Source: Dehalococcoidia bacterium
Lineage (GTDB): Bacteria; Chloroflexota; Dehalococcoidia; GIF9; UBA5629
Direction of reading: 5' to 3'
Assembly: GCA_016927965.1 (NCBI GenBank)
Contig: JAFGLP010000031.1
Span: forward strand, 1 to 37,593
Length of the DNA: 37,593 nucleotides
This document shows positions 27,578 through 35,398 of this stretch, piece after piece (within the stretch, counting starts at the first letter, position 1; each line of letters begins with the position of its first letter). The position numbers and the translations under genes were made by a program. The notes below the pieces were generated by a model. That model searched no databases. It saw only the letters and a list, made by a program, of their open reading frames with translations, and was not told where the DNA came from.

Positions 27578-27994
27578 TTACTTTATCTCACGGCACCTGG
27601 TACACATCCCAAATATAGCAAGGTGATTGAGATCAGCTTTGAAACCGTGATTTTTTAGAAGTTCCTTCTCCAGTGGGAGCAGTTCATCCTCCGCCATGTC
27701 AACTATCTTTCCGCATTTAGTGCACACCAGATGATGATGCCTGCTGTTTTCCCTGGCGTGATACCGGACTACGCCGTCACCGATACTGATTTCAGCTGCT
27801 AAACCGAGCTCTTTGAGCAATTCAAGAGTACGATACACAGTAGAAATATTGGCATAAGGATATTTTTTCTTTAAACGCTCGAAGATTCCCTCGGCGCTGA
27901 TATGCCGCTTGGCGCAATGAAGAGCATCCACAACCATAATACGCTGCGGAGTAAGCCGGTAACCTTTCGCCTTTAACACCTGTATACAGCTCAT
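27578..27994 (-). CDS. Fur-family metalloregulator
   Basis: Fur-type repressors bind DNA when loaded with Fe, Zn, Ni or Mn. From the ATG at 27994 the protein has 138 residues; a TTG at 28042 would add 16 without family resemblance. It shows the winged helix (GYRLTPQRIMVVDAL, then NISTVYRTLELLKELGL), the metal site HHHLVCTKCGKIVD and a second Cys pair (CTRC). It lies 18 bases ahead of cbiM on the same strand, so it is probably co-transcribed with the metal importer it may control. Metal identity is not decided by the sequence. A cobalt- or nickel-responsive role is the natural guess; Zur is the alternative. Confidence 0.92.
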   Translation of the reverse strand: MSCIQVLKAKGYRLTPQRIMVVDALHCAKRHISAEGIFERLKKKYPYANISTVYRTLELLKELGLAAEISIGDGVVRYHARENSRHHHLVCTKCGKIVDMAEDELLPLEKELLKNHGFKADLNHLAIFGMCTRCREIK

Positions 27995-28010
27995 AATAAA
28001 ATAATTATTA
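27994..28010. promoter_or_regulatory. AT-rich dyad at the fur start, possible operator
   Basis: TAATAA and TTATTA are separated by five bases (27994-28010), immediately upstream of and touching the fur ATG. Fur-family boxes are AT-rich dyads of similar size, so autoregulation of fur-cbiMNQO is possible. The symmetry could also be chance in an AT-rich stretch. Confidence 0.3.
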
Positions 28011-28059
28011 CAGATAACGGATGCTATTACAAATGATTGCAATTGATAATGTATGACAT

Positions 28060-28515
28060 TTAGCCGGAGAATTTATCCCGGCTGTCGATCATGATGGTGA
28101 CAGGGCCATCATTGAAAATCCGTACCAGCATGTGAGCTCCAAAACTCCCGGCCTGCACTTTCAATCCGGATTCTCCTAGATGTTCAATAAAATACTTATA
28201 TAGAGATTCCGCTTTCTCCGGGAGTGCCGCCTCGGTAAAGCTGGGCCGGCGGCCTTTTCGGGTATCAGCCAGAAGTGTGAATTGACTTATCACTAACAGA
28301 CCGGCGCCAGTGTCAATGGCCGAAAGATTGAATTTACCCTCCGCATCATTGAAAATTCTCAGGTTCATAACCTTCTCTATAAGATAATCCGCATCCTTTT
28401 CTTCATCGCCGGAGGCAACCCCCAACAGTACAACCAATCCCCTGCCTATTTCCCCAATCACTTGATCATCCACAGATACCAAAGCGCCAATAACTCTCTG
28501 AACCAGTGCTTTCAA
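28060..28515 (-). CDS. dtd: D-aminoacyl-tRNA deacylase
   Basis: DTD removes D-amino acids (and glycine) wrongly attached to tRNA. The 151-residue protein has family length and both active-site motifs: SQFTLLAD (about 77) and NDGPVTIMID near the C-terminus, plus MKALVQRV at the start. Translation starts at TTG behind AAGGAG. It precedes fur by 65 bases on the same strand and may be co-transcribed with it. Confidence 0.97.
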   Translation of the reverse strand: MKALVQRVIGALVSVDDQVIGEIGRGLVVLLGVASGDEEKDADYLIEKVMNLRIFNDAEGKFNLSAIDTGAGLLVISQFTLLADTRKGRRPSFTEAALPEKAESLYKYFIEHLGESGLKVQAGSFGAHMLVRIFNDGPVTIMIDSRDKFSG

Positions 28516-28902
28516 TTTGTCTCCTTATACTACATATAATTTCCAGTATCGCCGGAAAACCATCTATATAAATGTATCAAGATTTTGCCATTTTACCAGA
28601 GCGAGATGGCTGAATGCATAGTATGCTGATATATATATTAAAGACAGGCAATATCTGAGCCAATTAGTATGCATCTTCCTTATTTTCGGCATCGCTACGT
28701 CATTCATATTGCCTGCATTGAGGAGCAAATGCCATGAGCTAATATATCAGAATTTTAGTAATCTTACCTGACCGATGTTGGTTTATATAGTCAATATTAG
28801 ATAACTTCGCTCTTACTGCTGATCCATACTGTACATATTACTCTTTAACAGAAGATAAAGGCCTTATCCCAGGCTTCCTTTCAGGTGAATTCCATGCGCT
28901 AA
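28516..28902. other. Intergenic region with nested inverted repeats
   Basis: About 390 AT-rich bases between the flavoprotein gene and dtd, with no plausible coding region. I see the nested inverted repeat at 28626-28750 and no tRNA. Downstream of the flavoprotein gene (minus strand) there is only a weak hairpin without a T-run. Confidence 0.6.
28626..28750. repeat. Nested inverted-repeat element, about 125 bp
   Basis: Two perfect inverted pairs are nested. The outer pair is CTGATATAT (28626-28634) with ATATATCAG (28742-28750). The inner pair is CAGGCAATAT (28645-28654) with ATATTGCCTG (28706-28715). The arms between them differ in sequence and length, so it is an imperfect foldback. It could be a structured RNA, a small non-autonomous foldback element or a protein-binding region. 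No target-site duplication is obvious. Confidence 0.5.
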
Positions 28903-30231
28903 TCACCTAAGCCTGCCCTGAAGTTCATCCATGGCCATGGTCAAGGCATCGTAGCCCGCCCCTGTTGTAGGAGAATAACAGGTATCGATCAAAGGGATCT
29001 GATCAACTGGAATTTTCATGGCCACGGCCACTGAAAGCTTATCCACTTTGCCGGCGATCAACTCCTCACCAATCAACTGCGCTCCCACCAGGATCCGTGT
29101 TTTACGATCAGCAATCAGCTTAATATCAATCGGTTTACCACCGAAAAGCCTGCGCCGGGTTGATGAAGTCGTTATGTTTGAAACAACATCCAGTCCTCGC
29201 TCCCGTGCTTTCGCTTCGGTAAAACCTACCGTGCCAACTTGATAGCCAAAACACTCAGTAATAAAAGGCATGACCGTGCCAGCATAATAAACATTATTCC
29301 CTGATATCAGGTTTTTTCCTGCAATTCTTCCTGTATTAGCTGCGTTGGTGGCTGTTTGATAGCGAATCTTTGCGCCGGTGATCCTTTCCCAATTTTCCAT
29401 ACAATCCCCGATGGCATATATATCGGAGTCGCTAGTTTGCAAATAATTGTTTACATTGATAGCTTGTGTATCTCCTAATTGAATACCGGCTCTTTTGGCC
29501 AATTCCGTATTAGGATCAGCGCCCATAGCAAAGAAAATATAATCTATCTCAATATCTCTATCGATTAGCGAAAGAATTTTCTTACCGTCTTTGGTTACAA
29601 TCTTATTAATTTTGGCCGGTTGAATCAGTTCAACCTGATTTTCTTTTATCCTCCTTTCAACAATACCTGCCATATCCTTATCAAGATAAGAGCGCAGAAC
29701 CTGATCTGACCGACCTATCAAATAAATATTCTCATAGCCCTTTGCTTTCAGTACTTCAGCTATCTCCAGTGCTATTTGTCCCACACCTATAATAGCTGCA
29801 TTTCTATATTTGGATATTGCCTGTTCAAATATTCTGGCATGCCTCAGTTGTGTTGTAAGGAAAAATTCGTTGTACCCATCCAGGCCTTCTATTTCAAGAA
29901 TAGAGGGAACAGAACCCAGGTCTAAAATAGCCTTATCATAAGCATAGCTTCCACTTCCCGCTACTAATATTTTCTTTTCCCTGTCTATCTCCGTAATTTC
30001 AGTATTGAAATGTACATCAATATTCCGTTCCGCATAGAACTTGTTTTTAAAGGCAAAGCTGCTTTCCCACGAAGGCAGGCTGCCACTGAGTACAAAGGGT
30101 ATTTCGCACGGCAGATTACCGATCTCCTCCCGGTTGGTGAAGATATCGATTTTGGCGTCTTTATTCAGTGCCCGGACCCGATTGGCAGCATTTGTCGCAC
30201 CACCACCGCCGCCGACAATACAAACCTTCAT
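28903..30231 (-). CDS. CoA-disulfide-reductase-like FAD/NAD(P)H oxidoreductase
   Basis: The 442-residue flavoprotein has an N-terminal FAD-binding Rossmann motif (VGGGGGATNAA, 6-16). A cysteine (C42) in NLPCEIPFVLSG lies at the position of the single redox Cys of CoA-disulfide reductases and NADH oxidases. The second Rossmann motif (IIGVGQIALEIAE) is followed by YAIGDCMENW for FAD and a C-terminal dimerisation domain. This family reduces CoA disulfide, persulfides, polysulfide or oxygen; the substrate cannot be chosen from sequence. It starts at ATG behind GGGGTGG and looks monocistronic. The Cys is in a CEIP rather than the common CGLP context. Confidence 0.9.
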   Translation of the reverse strand: MKVCIVGGGGGATNAANRVRALNKDAKIDIFTNREEIGNLPCEIPFVLSGSLPSWESSFAFKNKFYAERNIDVHFNTEITEIDREKKILVAGSGSYAYDKAILDLGSVPSILEIEGLDGYNEFFLTTQLRHARIFEQAISKYRNAAIIGVGQIALEIAEVLKAKGYENIYLIGRSDQVLRSYLDKDMAGIVERRIKENQVELIQPAKINKIVTKDGKKILSLIDRDIEIDYIFFAMGADPNTELAKRAGIQLGDTQAINVNNYLQTSDSDIYAIGDCMENWERITGAKIRYQTATNAANTGRIAGKNLISGNNVYYAGTVMPFITECFGYQVGTVGFTEAKARERGLDVVSNITTSSTRRRLFGGKPIDIKLIADRKTRILVGAQLIGEELIAGKVDKLSVAVAMKIPVDQIPLIDTCYSPTTGAGYDALTMAMDELQGRLR

Positions 30232-30786
30232 ATTTCCACCCCTTAATTGATGATCACAGTTTAACCATTAACAGCGTTCCCGCCGCTAATACGCAAAAAA
30301 ACAGCGTGTTTTCCCATTTTCGCCGGTTTACATTTTGTCATAACACCGATTGCTCGGAAGCTCCAATTAAAACTTCTGCCCGCTTTTTGCCCCGTCTATA
30401 GAATATAAACATCTTACCAGAACGTAAAATAAATTAATATAATATCCAGTGCCTGTACCCGTGAGAAAACGAAATGCGCTTACTCCATTTCTACACACTC
30501 AACAAGGGTCCGCTGTTACCAGTATTTATGTAATCTTAAATCCATAATAGGCATAAAACCCGAAGATTAAGCAAATGACCAGATCACTCAGGATAAATAT
30601 CTCCGTTAGTAGCCTATCTAATCTAAAATTAGACTTAATAGAAATATTTGCCTGCCGCACCAGCTTTTAGCAATTACCCTTAATGCATTATCCTCATGCA
30701 CTATTGAAAATCCATTCACACATGGTATAATAATCAAGTCTATTTTATTTTACTAAAGTATACTTGTTTTTAAGGGGTGGACATAC
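30232..30786. other. Long divergent intergenic region before btuF
   Basis: About 555 bases with no plausible gene. It holds the btuF promoter at its right end and two small perfect dyads: TCTAAT/ATTAGA (30617-30633) and AAGTATACTT (30756-30765). Direct copies of AACAGCGT lie near 30269 and 30301. I looked for a second B12 riboswitch here and found no B12 box. Confidence 0.6.
30704..30731 (+). promoter_or_regulatory. btuF promoter
   Basis: TTGAAA (30704-30709) and a perfect TATAAT (30726-30731) are 16 bases apart. Transcription would start near 30738, about 50 bases ahead of the btuF ATG. A 10-bp palindrome, AAGTATACTT (30756-30765), lies in the leader just after the start and could be an operator. 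Confidence 0.7.
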
Positions 30787-31854
30787 ATGGAAAAGGGCCT
30801 ATTTTCAAATAAGTTAACGCTACGTCGATTCAATATATGGCCCCTGTTATTTATATTTATATTGGCATCCTTAATAGCATGTACAACTCCCGCAACTTCA
30901 ATACAAACGAGCGTTGCCCCGCAGGCTGAAAATACTTCTTCTGCACTGGCCCCCACCAGTACGCAGCAATCTGATAAGGAACAGGCTGCAACTGAATCAA
31001 TTCCTGAATATCCACTGACAGTAACAGATGATCTTGGCAGAAAAGTAACAATCAATAAACTTCCGGAGAGGATTGTCTCGCTAGCGCCAAGTAATACTGA
31101 AATCCTGTTTGCCCTCAGCCTTGACGATAAAATAATCGGGGTAACAGATTACTGTGACTATCCGGAAGCAGCTAAAACAAAAACACGGGTGGCCGGCTAT
31201 TCCACGCCCGACCTGGAAAGACTCGTTTCACTTCATCCCGACCTCATAGTAGCAGAATCGATACAGGAAAAAACCGTGCTGCCGGCACTGGAGAGATTGG
31301 GGATGACAGTTTTTGTAGCTGAAGCTACGACTATTGACTCAATTTTAAATCATATCTCGGTGCTGGGAAAAATAACGGCCAAATCCACTATAGCCTCCAA
31401 ACTGGTTGACGATATGAATTCTGAAATCAACAGCATTGCATCAAAGACAAAGAACCTTAGCGGTACCGAGAGGCTCAGGGTCCTGTATGTAAACTGGGAC
31501 GATCCTATATGGACCATGGGCAGGAATACTTTTGTTAATGACATCATCAAAATAGCCGGAGGCATAAACATTTACGATGCCGATTTCGAGAAATCGCGGG
31601 CTGTATCACTGGAATCAGTGATCACAAAAAACCCACAGGTTATTTTCGTCTCAGGCATGGGAACAACAGGCGATGCTGTCCTTAATGGGATTAAGGATGA
31701 GGTCAGGCTCTATTCAGTGGATGCCATGAAAAATAACCGCATCTACAAGATAAGCAACGCAGATTTGATCGAACGGCCCGGGCCTCGCATAGTCGAGGGA
31801 CTGGCAGAAGTAGCCAAAATGATACATCCCGAGATCTTCTGTGATTTAAAGTAA
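30787..31854 (+). CDS. btuF: Cobalamin/corrinoid ABC transporter substrate-binding lipoprotein
   Basis: BtuF-type proteins capture corrinoids outside the membrane and hand them to BtuCD. The 355-residue protein has a hydrophobic N-terminus with a lipobox (SLIAC, Cys32) for membrane anchoring and a Ser/Thr-rich linker. The periplasmic-binding fold follows: RIVSLAPSNTEILFAL, DYPEAAKTKTRVAGY, LERLVSLHPDLIVAE and GGINIY. Siderophore-binding relatives look similar; the cobalamin riboswitch, btuC and btuD downstream argue for corrinoids. It has its own promoter and lies upstream of the riboswitch, so it may escape B12 repression. Confidence 0.9.
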   Translation: MEKGLFSNKLTLRRFNIWPLLFIFILASLIACTTPATSIQTSVAPQAENTSSALAPTSTQQSDKEQAATESIPEYPLTVTDDLGRKVTINKLPERIVSLAPSNTEILFALSLDDKIIGVTDYCDYPEAAKTKTRVAGYSTPDLERLVSLHPDLIVAESIQEKTVLPALERLGMTVFVAEATTIDSILNHISVLGKITAKSTIASKLVDDMNSEINSIASKTKNLSGTERLRVLYVNWDDPIWTMGRNTFVNDIIKIAGGINIYDADFEKSRAVSLESVITKNPQVIFVSGMGTTGDAVLNGIKDEVRLYSVDAMKNNRIYKISNADLIERPGPRIVEGLAEVAKMIHPEIFCDLK

Positions 31855-31910
31855 TAATTAGGGTGAAGGCACAATGTTAATTATTTACGATTGTTCCTGT
31901 CCTGAAATTA

Positions 31911-32042
31911 AATTACGGGGTGCTGACGGGTGACCGGCAGCTCAATTGGAAAGCAAGACGAAGCATTTCCGTCGCAGTCCCGCCTGCTGTAAAAGCCAGA
32001 ACGCCTGCCACGTAGTTTATAGTTGCCTCGCGGAGTTATTGG
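31911..32042 (+). promoter_or_regulatory. Cobalamin (B12) riboswitch
   Basis: The stretch carries the conserved core in order: GGTGCTGAC near the 5' end, GGAAAGC, the GCAGTCCCGCC...CTGTAA segment, and a B12 box AAGCCAGAACGCCTGCC (31994-32010), which fits the rAGYCMGgAgaCCkGCC consensus. It precedes a good intrinsic terminator and the operon of the large surface protein, btuC and btuD. Binding of a cobamide would be expected to switch the operon off. The 5' and 3' limits are approximate. Confidence 0.92.
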
Positions 32043-32060
32043 GGGTGTATTCTAAGAGTT

Positions 32061-32098
32061 AATCCTTTGCTCCTCAGAGTCAGGGATTTTCCTTTTTT
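32061..32098 (+). terminator. Riboswitch expression-platform terminator
   Basis: AATCCTT pairs with AGGGATT and extends through a mismatch to CTC/GAG around a CTCA loop (32061-32088), followed by TTCCTTTTTT. It lies between the B12 aptamer and the ribosome site of the next gene, the classic position for ligand-controlled transcription termination. Confidence 0.72.
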
Positions 32099-32120
32099 AT
32101 TACCAGATCAGGAGTATTTA

Positions 32121-35100
32121 ATGAAAACACTTAAACTTCTTTCAATCATTATAGAGATTTCCTGCATACTATCCTTATCGGTCGGATTGATAACTCCAGC
32201 CCCATCCTCAGGTGACGACCTCCAGCTAAAATGGCACCAGATGGATACACCCGGTTCGGTATCCAACAAAAACGATATACTGAGTCCATCTGAAGTAAAC
32301 GACTTGGCCATCGGCGACGACAAAACGCTGTATGCAATTGATATTCCGTGGGGGGATAACACTGACGGCAGCAAAGCGATATACAAATCCACAGACAAGG
32401 GAATTTCCTGGAATGACAACATCGGAAAGTATTTATTTAAATCCATGTCAGCTGCAGAGCGATCGAATTTCAGGGTCTGGAACGTTGCCGTAGCGCCCGA
32501 CGACGCCGACCTCATCGCAGTTGTCACCAACAATAGTCTCAGCACCCTCCCTTCCAGCGTCTGGCTTTCAGATGACGGCGGTATAAGCTGGGCTAACTCA
32601 CTGTGCCCTGTGTCTTCCCATATCAGCAAAATCTCCATCTCGGCAAAGGCCGGCGACAGCCGCAATGTAGCTATCGGCACCAGGACAGGCGCTGGTTTAG
32701 GCAACGTCTGGACGATGGATGATCAGCATCAGAACAGCTGGGAAAACCAGCTGTTAAGTGGCGATATTGTCTCTCTACAGTATTCCCCTGATTACGCCAA
32801 CGATAACACCATAGTTGTAATTTATTCCGATGCATCAGGGACTTTTTTAACGGCAGGTGTACACGATAACACGGTCAACACAACCAACTGGGCAACGCTA
32901 TATCCTCAAGGTCCAATAGAAGTTACAACCAATGGCGCAGGCAACTCCCCAAAAGCAAGCCAGATCATATCCGCCAATCTTTCTTTGCCCGGCAGCTATA
33001 CGAGCCGTACTGCAATTGCACGCATATATTTTGCTAGTATTGATTGCCCGGCCGCTCCATCAGGCATATACAGGATCGATGGCACTTCAATCTGCCGGCT
33101 GATGATTGCTACACCCCAAAGGAGAATCTCCAGCATCGCCTTTTATGGCGACCTGACCTCCGGCATACTGCTGGCCGGTGAAGTATTGGGCAATTTATGT
33201 TCAGCTTCTGTCATGACATGGTTTACCGATACTCCTTTTATGTGTACAATCCCCTGCTGGTATCCCTCCCTAAAACCTCCAACAGGTGCGGCAGGGACTG
33301 ATAACTGCACTGGAACCCCCTATGGTAATGCCCTTGTCAGATGGTCTTCTGATGGCAATACGGCCTATGCCGGCACATCCAGTACCGACACCCTTACCGG
33401 TGGAATAACCTGGACAACGCCGTATCTCACAGGAAAAACACTGGATGAATCTTCCTTCTCACGCAGTATTAACAACGGTGAAACATGGTCACAGATGTCC
33501 CTCATAGATACAATCATTACTAACCTGATCGACATCGCCCCTTCACCCGATTGTTCCAGGATATACTTGGCCTCGATCAACAGCAATACCGGATGCAGCG
33601 GCTTCGATAGTGTCTGGATGGCCGATACACTTCCACTCGGCTCCATCTGGGAGAGAATATTATGCTCTAAAACAGCGGGGGACAATTGCACAGCAATGCA
33701 AAGCGATGAGGCCATTTTACGTATAGCAGGCGATAAACCGGACGGGCAAGTAGTTACATGGTCAGCCCCCGGTACCAATGCATTAAAATGGTCCAGCAAT
33801 TACGGGGAAAGCTGGAATAACCTTTATTCATCCACCGTCATCCAGGATGTTGCGGTTGAAAGCAGTAAAAATATGTATATTCTTGACCCGAACGGCAAGG
33901 TGAGTAAATATGTATATAGCCGGGCAGGATGGTCGGTCAAATCCAATATATACTGCGGGGTTGATCCTGCCTACAGTATAGCCACCGCTTTTACAGGAAT
34001 GACTCCCGATAATGACGAAGGGATCGTACTGGTCGGCAGTGCATGTACCAGCATCTGGGATGCCGCCTATTCCACCGATGCCGGCAATCATTTTAAGACT
34101 GTTCCCAAGACACTGCCAATCCGTGACAATACCATGGTCATGGCAAGCGCAGGTTTCGACAGTGACGGCTATATAATGGCTATAAATTCGGGAGGCATGT
34201 TCGCTTATAGCATCTATACGAGCGGCACGGATCCCTGGGAGGAATGGTGGGGCGGCCCGGCCTACCCTGATTCGATAACAGGGCTCAGCATATCCAGGAA
34301 CTCCAGCTATTATTTCTGTTCTTCGTCAGCATGGGGAGCATCTCCCTATATCCGCTGGTCCTATGCAGTCTCAGGATTAGACCCCACTATATCCTTCGGA
34401 CCCGCCAGCGAGCCATCCACCCGCTTCCGCACGTGTGGCGGGCTTGAACTGGCACAGCCGACCATTACTTATGCTATCGATCAGCGCCTTTTTAGTCCCT
34501 CTGATGGAGGAGTATGGTATTATATCGACGATCTTCTCTGGTCAGGCCCCAGGCCTACCTCTCCGGTGAATCACTTCACGGTTTCTTGCGATCCGGTTAC
34601 GGGAAGGAATGGAGCTATAGAATTGAAATGGCTTCCCAGATCATTATCGAAAGAATATAGCATTTACATCGCAAAGGACATAAATTTTTATATGACCGTT
34701 GCCAAGATAGGAGCCGATTATTCAGGATTGTACTACACACCTCCTGACCTTGATCATCCGACCCTGTACATACCCCCGGGAGGAGGCACTATCGTTGACA
34801 GCAATGGAGATAGCTGGACCATCCCTCCCCTTGAAGTCGGCCAATCTTACTACTGGAAAGTAAAAGTGCAATCTGTGGCAACCGGCGATTATATTACAAG
34901 CCCATGGTCCTGGAGGGAAAGCTATGATTTAATGCCCGGTTTTAAAGTAGCTACCTCCTATTCTGGTGTCCAATTGCTTAACCCCTCGAACGGATGCCTT
35001 GAATGCCCTTTAATGCCGGCATTCTCATGGTCCCCTTATCAGGGTGCTGTCAGTTATAAATTCTTTCTGGCGAAAGACCCTGGCATGGAGCAGATCGTTT

Positions 35101-35384
35101 TACAGGCTATTACAGGCACATCCTCATATAAAAGTGATCTTTCGTTAGATGAACAGACGGCTTATTACTGGCAAATCCAGGCATTAGACAGTCAGGGAAA
35201 ATCTATTAGTAGCTGGAGCGCGACTTTTTGTTTCAGCACGGAATCTACAGGTACTTTAAAACACAAAACCAGGGAAACCGGACCGGTAACCCCTATATGG
35301 GTCTGGGCTGTCCTGATAATCAGTCTGGCACTGGTAATTATTACTCTCATATTAATTATTAAATCCAATACAATGTTTTATTAA
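32121..35384 (+). CDS. Large membrane-anchored surface protein with Asp-box repeats
   Basis: Not a recognised family as a whole. The start is the ATG at 32121 behind CAGGAG, giving 1087 residues; upstream codons lie in the terminator. It has an N-terminal signal-like helix (about 3-25) and a C-terminal membrane helix (about 1058-1082) with a short tail, so most of it faces outward. Asp-box (BNR-type) motifs recur: STDKGISW (90), SDDGGISW (150), SINNGETW (449), SSNYGESW (558) and a weaker STDAGNHF (651). This suggests one or two beta-propellers. Two fibronectin-III-like segments follow (about 850-1030). It is rich in Trp, Ser and Cys. It lies between a B12 riboswitch and btuC, 14 bases ahead of btuC. 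No catalytic site is recognised. Confidence 0.85.
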   Translation: MKTLKLLSIIIEISCILSLSVGLITPAPSSGDDLQLKWHQMDTPGSVSNKNDILSPSEVNDLAIGDDKTLYAIDIPWGDNTDGSKAIYKSTDKGISWNDNIGKYLFKSMSAAERSNFRVWNVAVAPDDADLIAVVTNNSLSTLPSSVWLSDDGGISWANSLCPVSSHISKISISAKAGDSRNVAIGTRTGAGLGNVWTMDDQHQNSWENQLLSGDIVSLQYSPDYANDNTIVVIYSDASGTFLTAGVHDNTVNTTNWATLYPQGPIEVTTNGAGNSPKASQIISANLSLPGSYTSRTAIARIYFASIDCPAAPSGIYRIDGTSICRLMIATPQRRISSIAFYGDLTSGILLAGEVLGNLCSASVMTWFTDTPFMCTIPCWYPSLKPPTGAAGTDNCTGTPYGNALVRWSSDGNTAYAGTSSTDTLTGGITWTTPYLTGKTLDESSFSRSINNGETWSQMSLIDTIITNLIDIAPSPDCSRIYLASINSNTGCSGFDSVWMADTLPLGSIWERILCSKTAGDNCTAMQSDEAILRIAGDKPDGQVVTWSAPGTNALKWSSNYGESWNNLYSSTVIQDVAVESSKNMYILDPNGKVSKYVYSRAGWSVKSNIYCGVDPAYSIATAFTGMTPDNDEGIVLVGSACTSIWDAAYSTDAGNHFKTVPKTLPIRDNTMVMASAGFDSDGYIMAINSGGMFAYSIYTSGTDPWEEWWGGPAYPDSITGLSISRNSSYYFCSSSAWGASPYIRWSYAVSGLDPTISFGPASEPSTRFRTCGGLELAQPTITYAIDQRLFSPSDGGVWYYIDDLLWSGPRPTSPVNHFTVSCDPVTGRNGAIELKWLPRSLSKEYSIYIAKDINFYMTVAKIGADYSGLYYTPPDLDHPTLYIPPGGGTIVDSNGDSWTIPPLEVGQSYYWKVKVQSVATGDYITSPWSWRESYDLMPGFKVATSYSGVQLLNPSNGCLECPLMPAFSWSPYQGAVSYKFFLAKDPGMEQIVLQAITGTSSYKSDLSLDEQTAYYWQIQALDSQGKSISSWSATFCFSTESTGTLKHKTRETGPVTPIWVWAVLIISLALVIITLILIIKSNTMFY

Positions 35385-35398
35385 ACGCAGGGAAATTA

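Noticed and set aside
27995..28042. Longer Fur start at TTG 28042
   Set aside because: The extra 16 residues have no family similarity and overlap the likely operator and promoter region.
28590..28680. A GAGATGGCTGAATGC stretch resembling the 5' part of a serine tRNA
   Set aside because: No acceptor-stem partner, anticodon arm or T-loop sequence follows; it is not a tRNA.
30480..30560. GGTCCGCTGTTACC, reminiscent of a piece of a B12 riboswitch
   Set aside because: No B12 box and none of the other aptamer segments are nearby; one short match is not enough.
32067..32120. N-terminal extension of the large surface protein
   Set aside because: These codons lie in the terminator hairpin and T-run; the ATG at 32121 has a good ribosome site and starts a proper signal-like helix.
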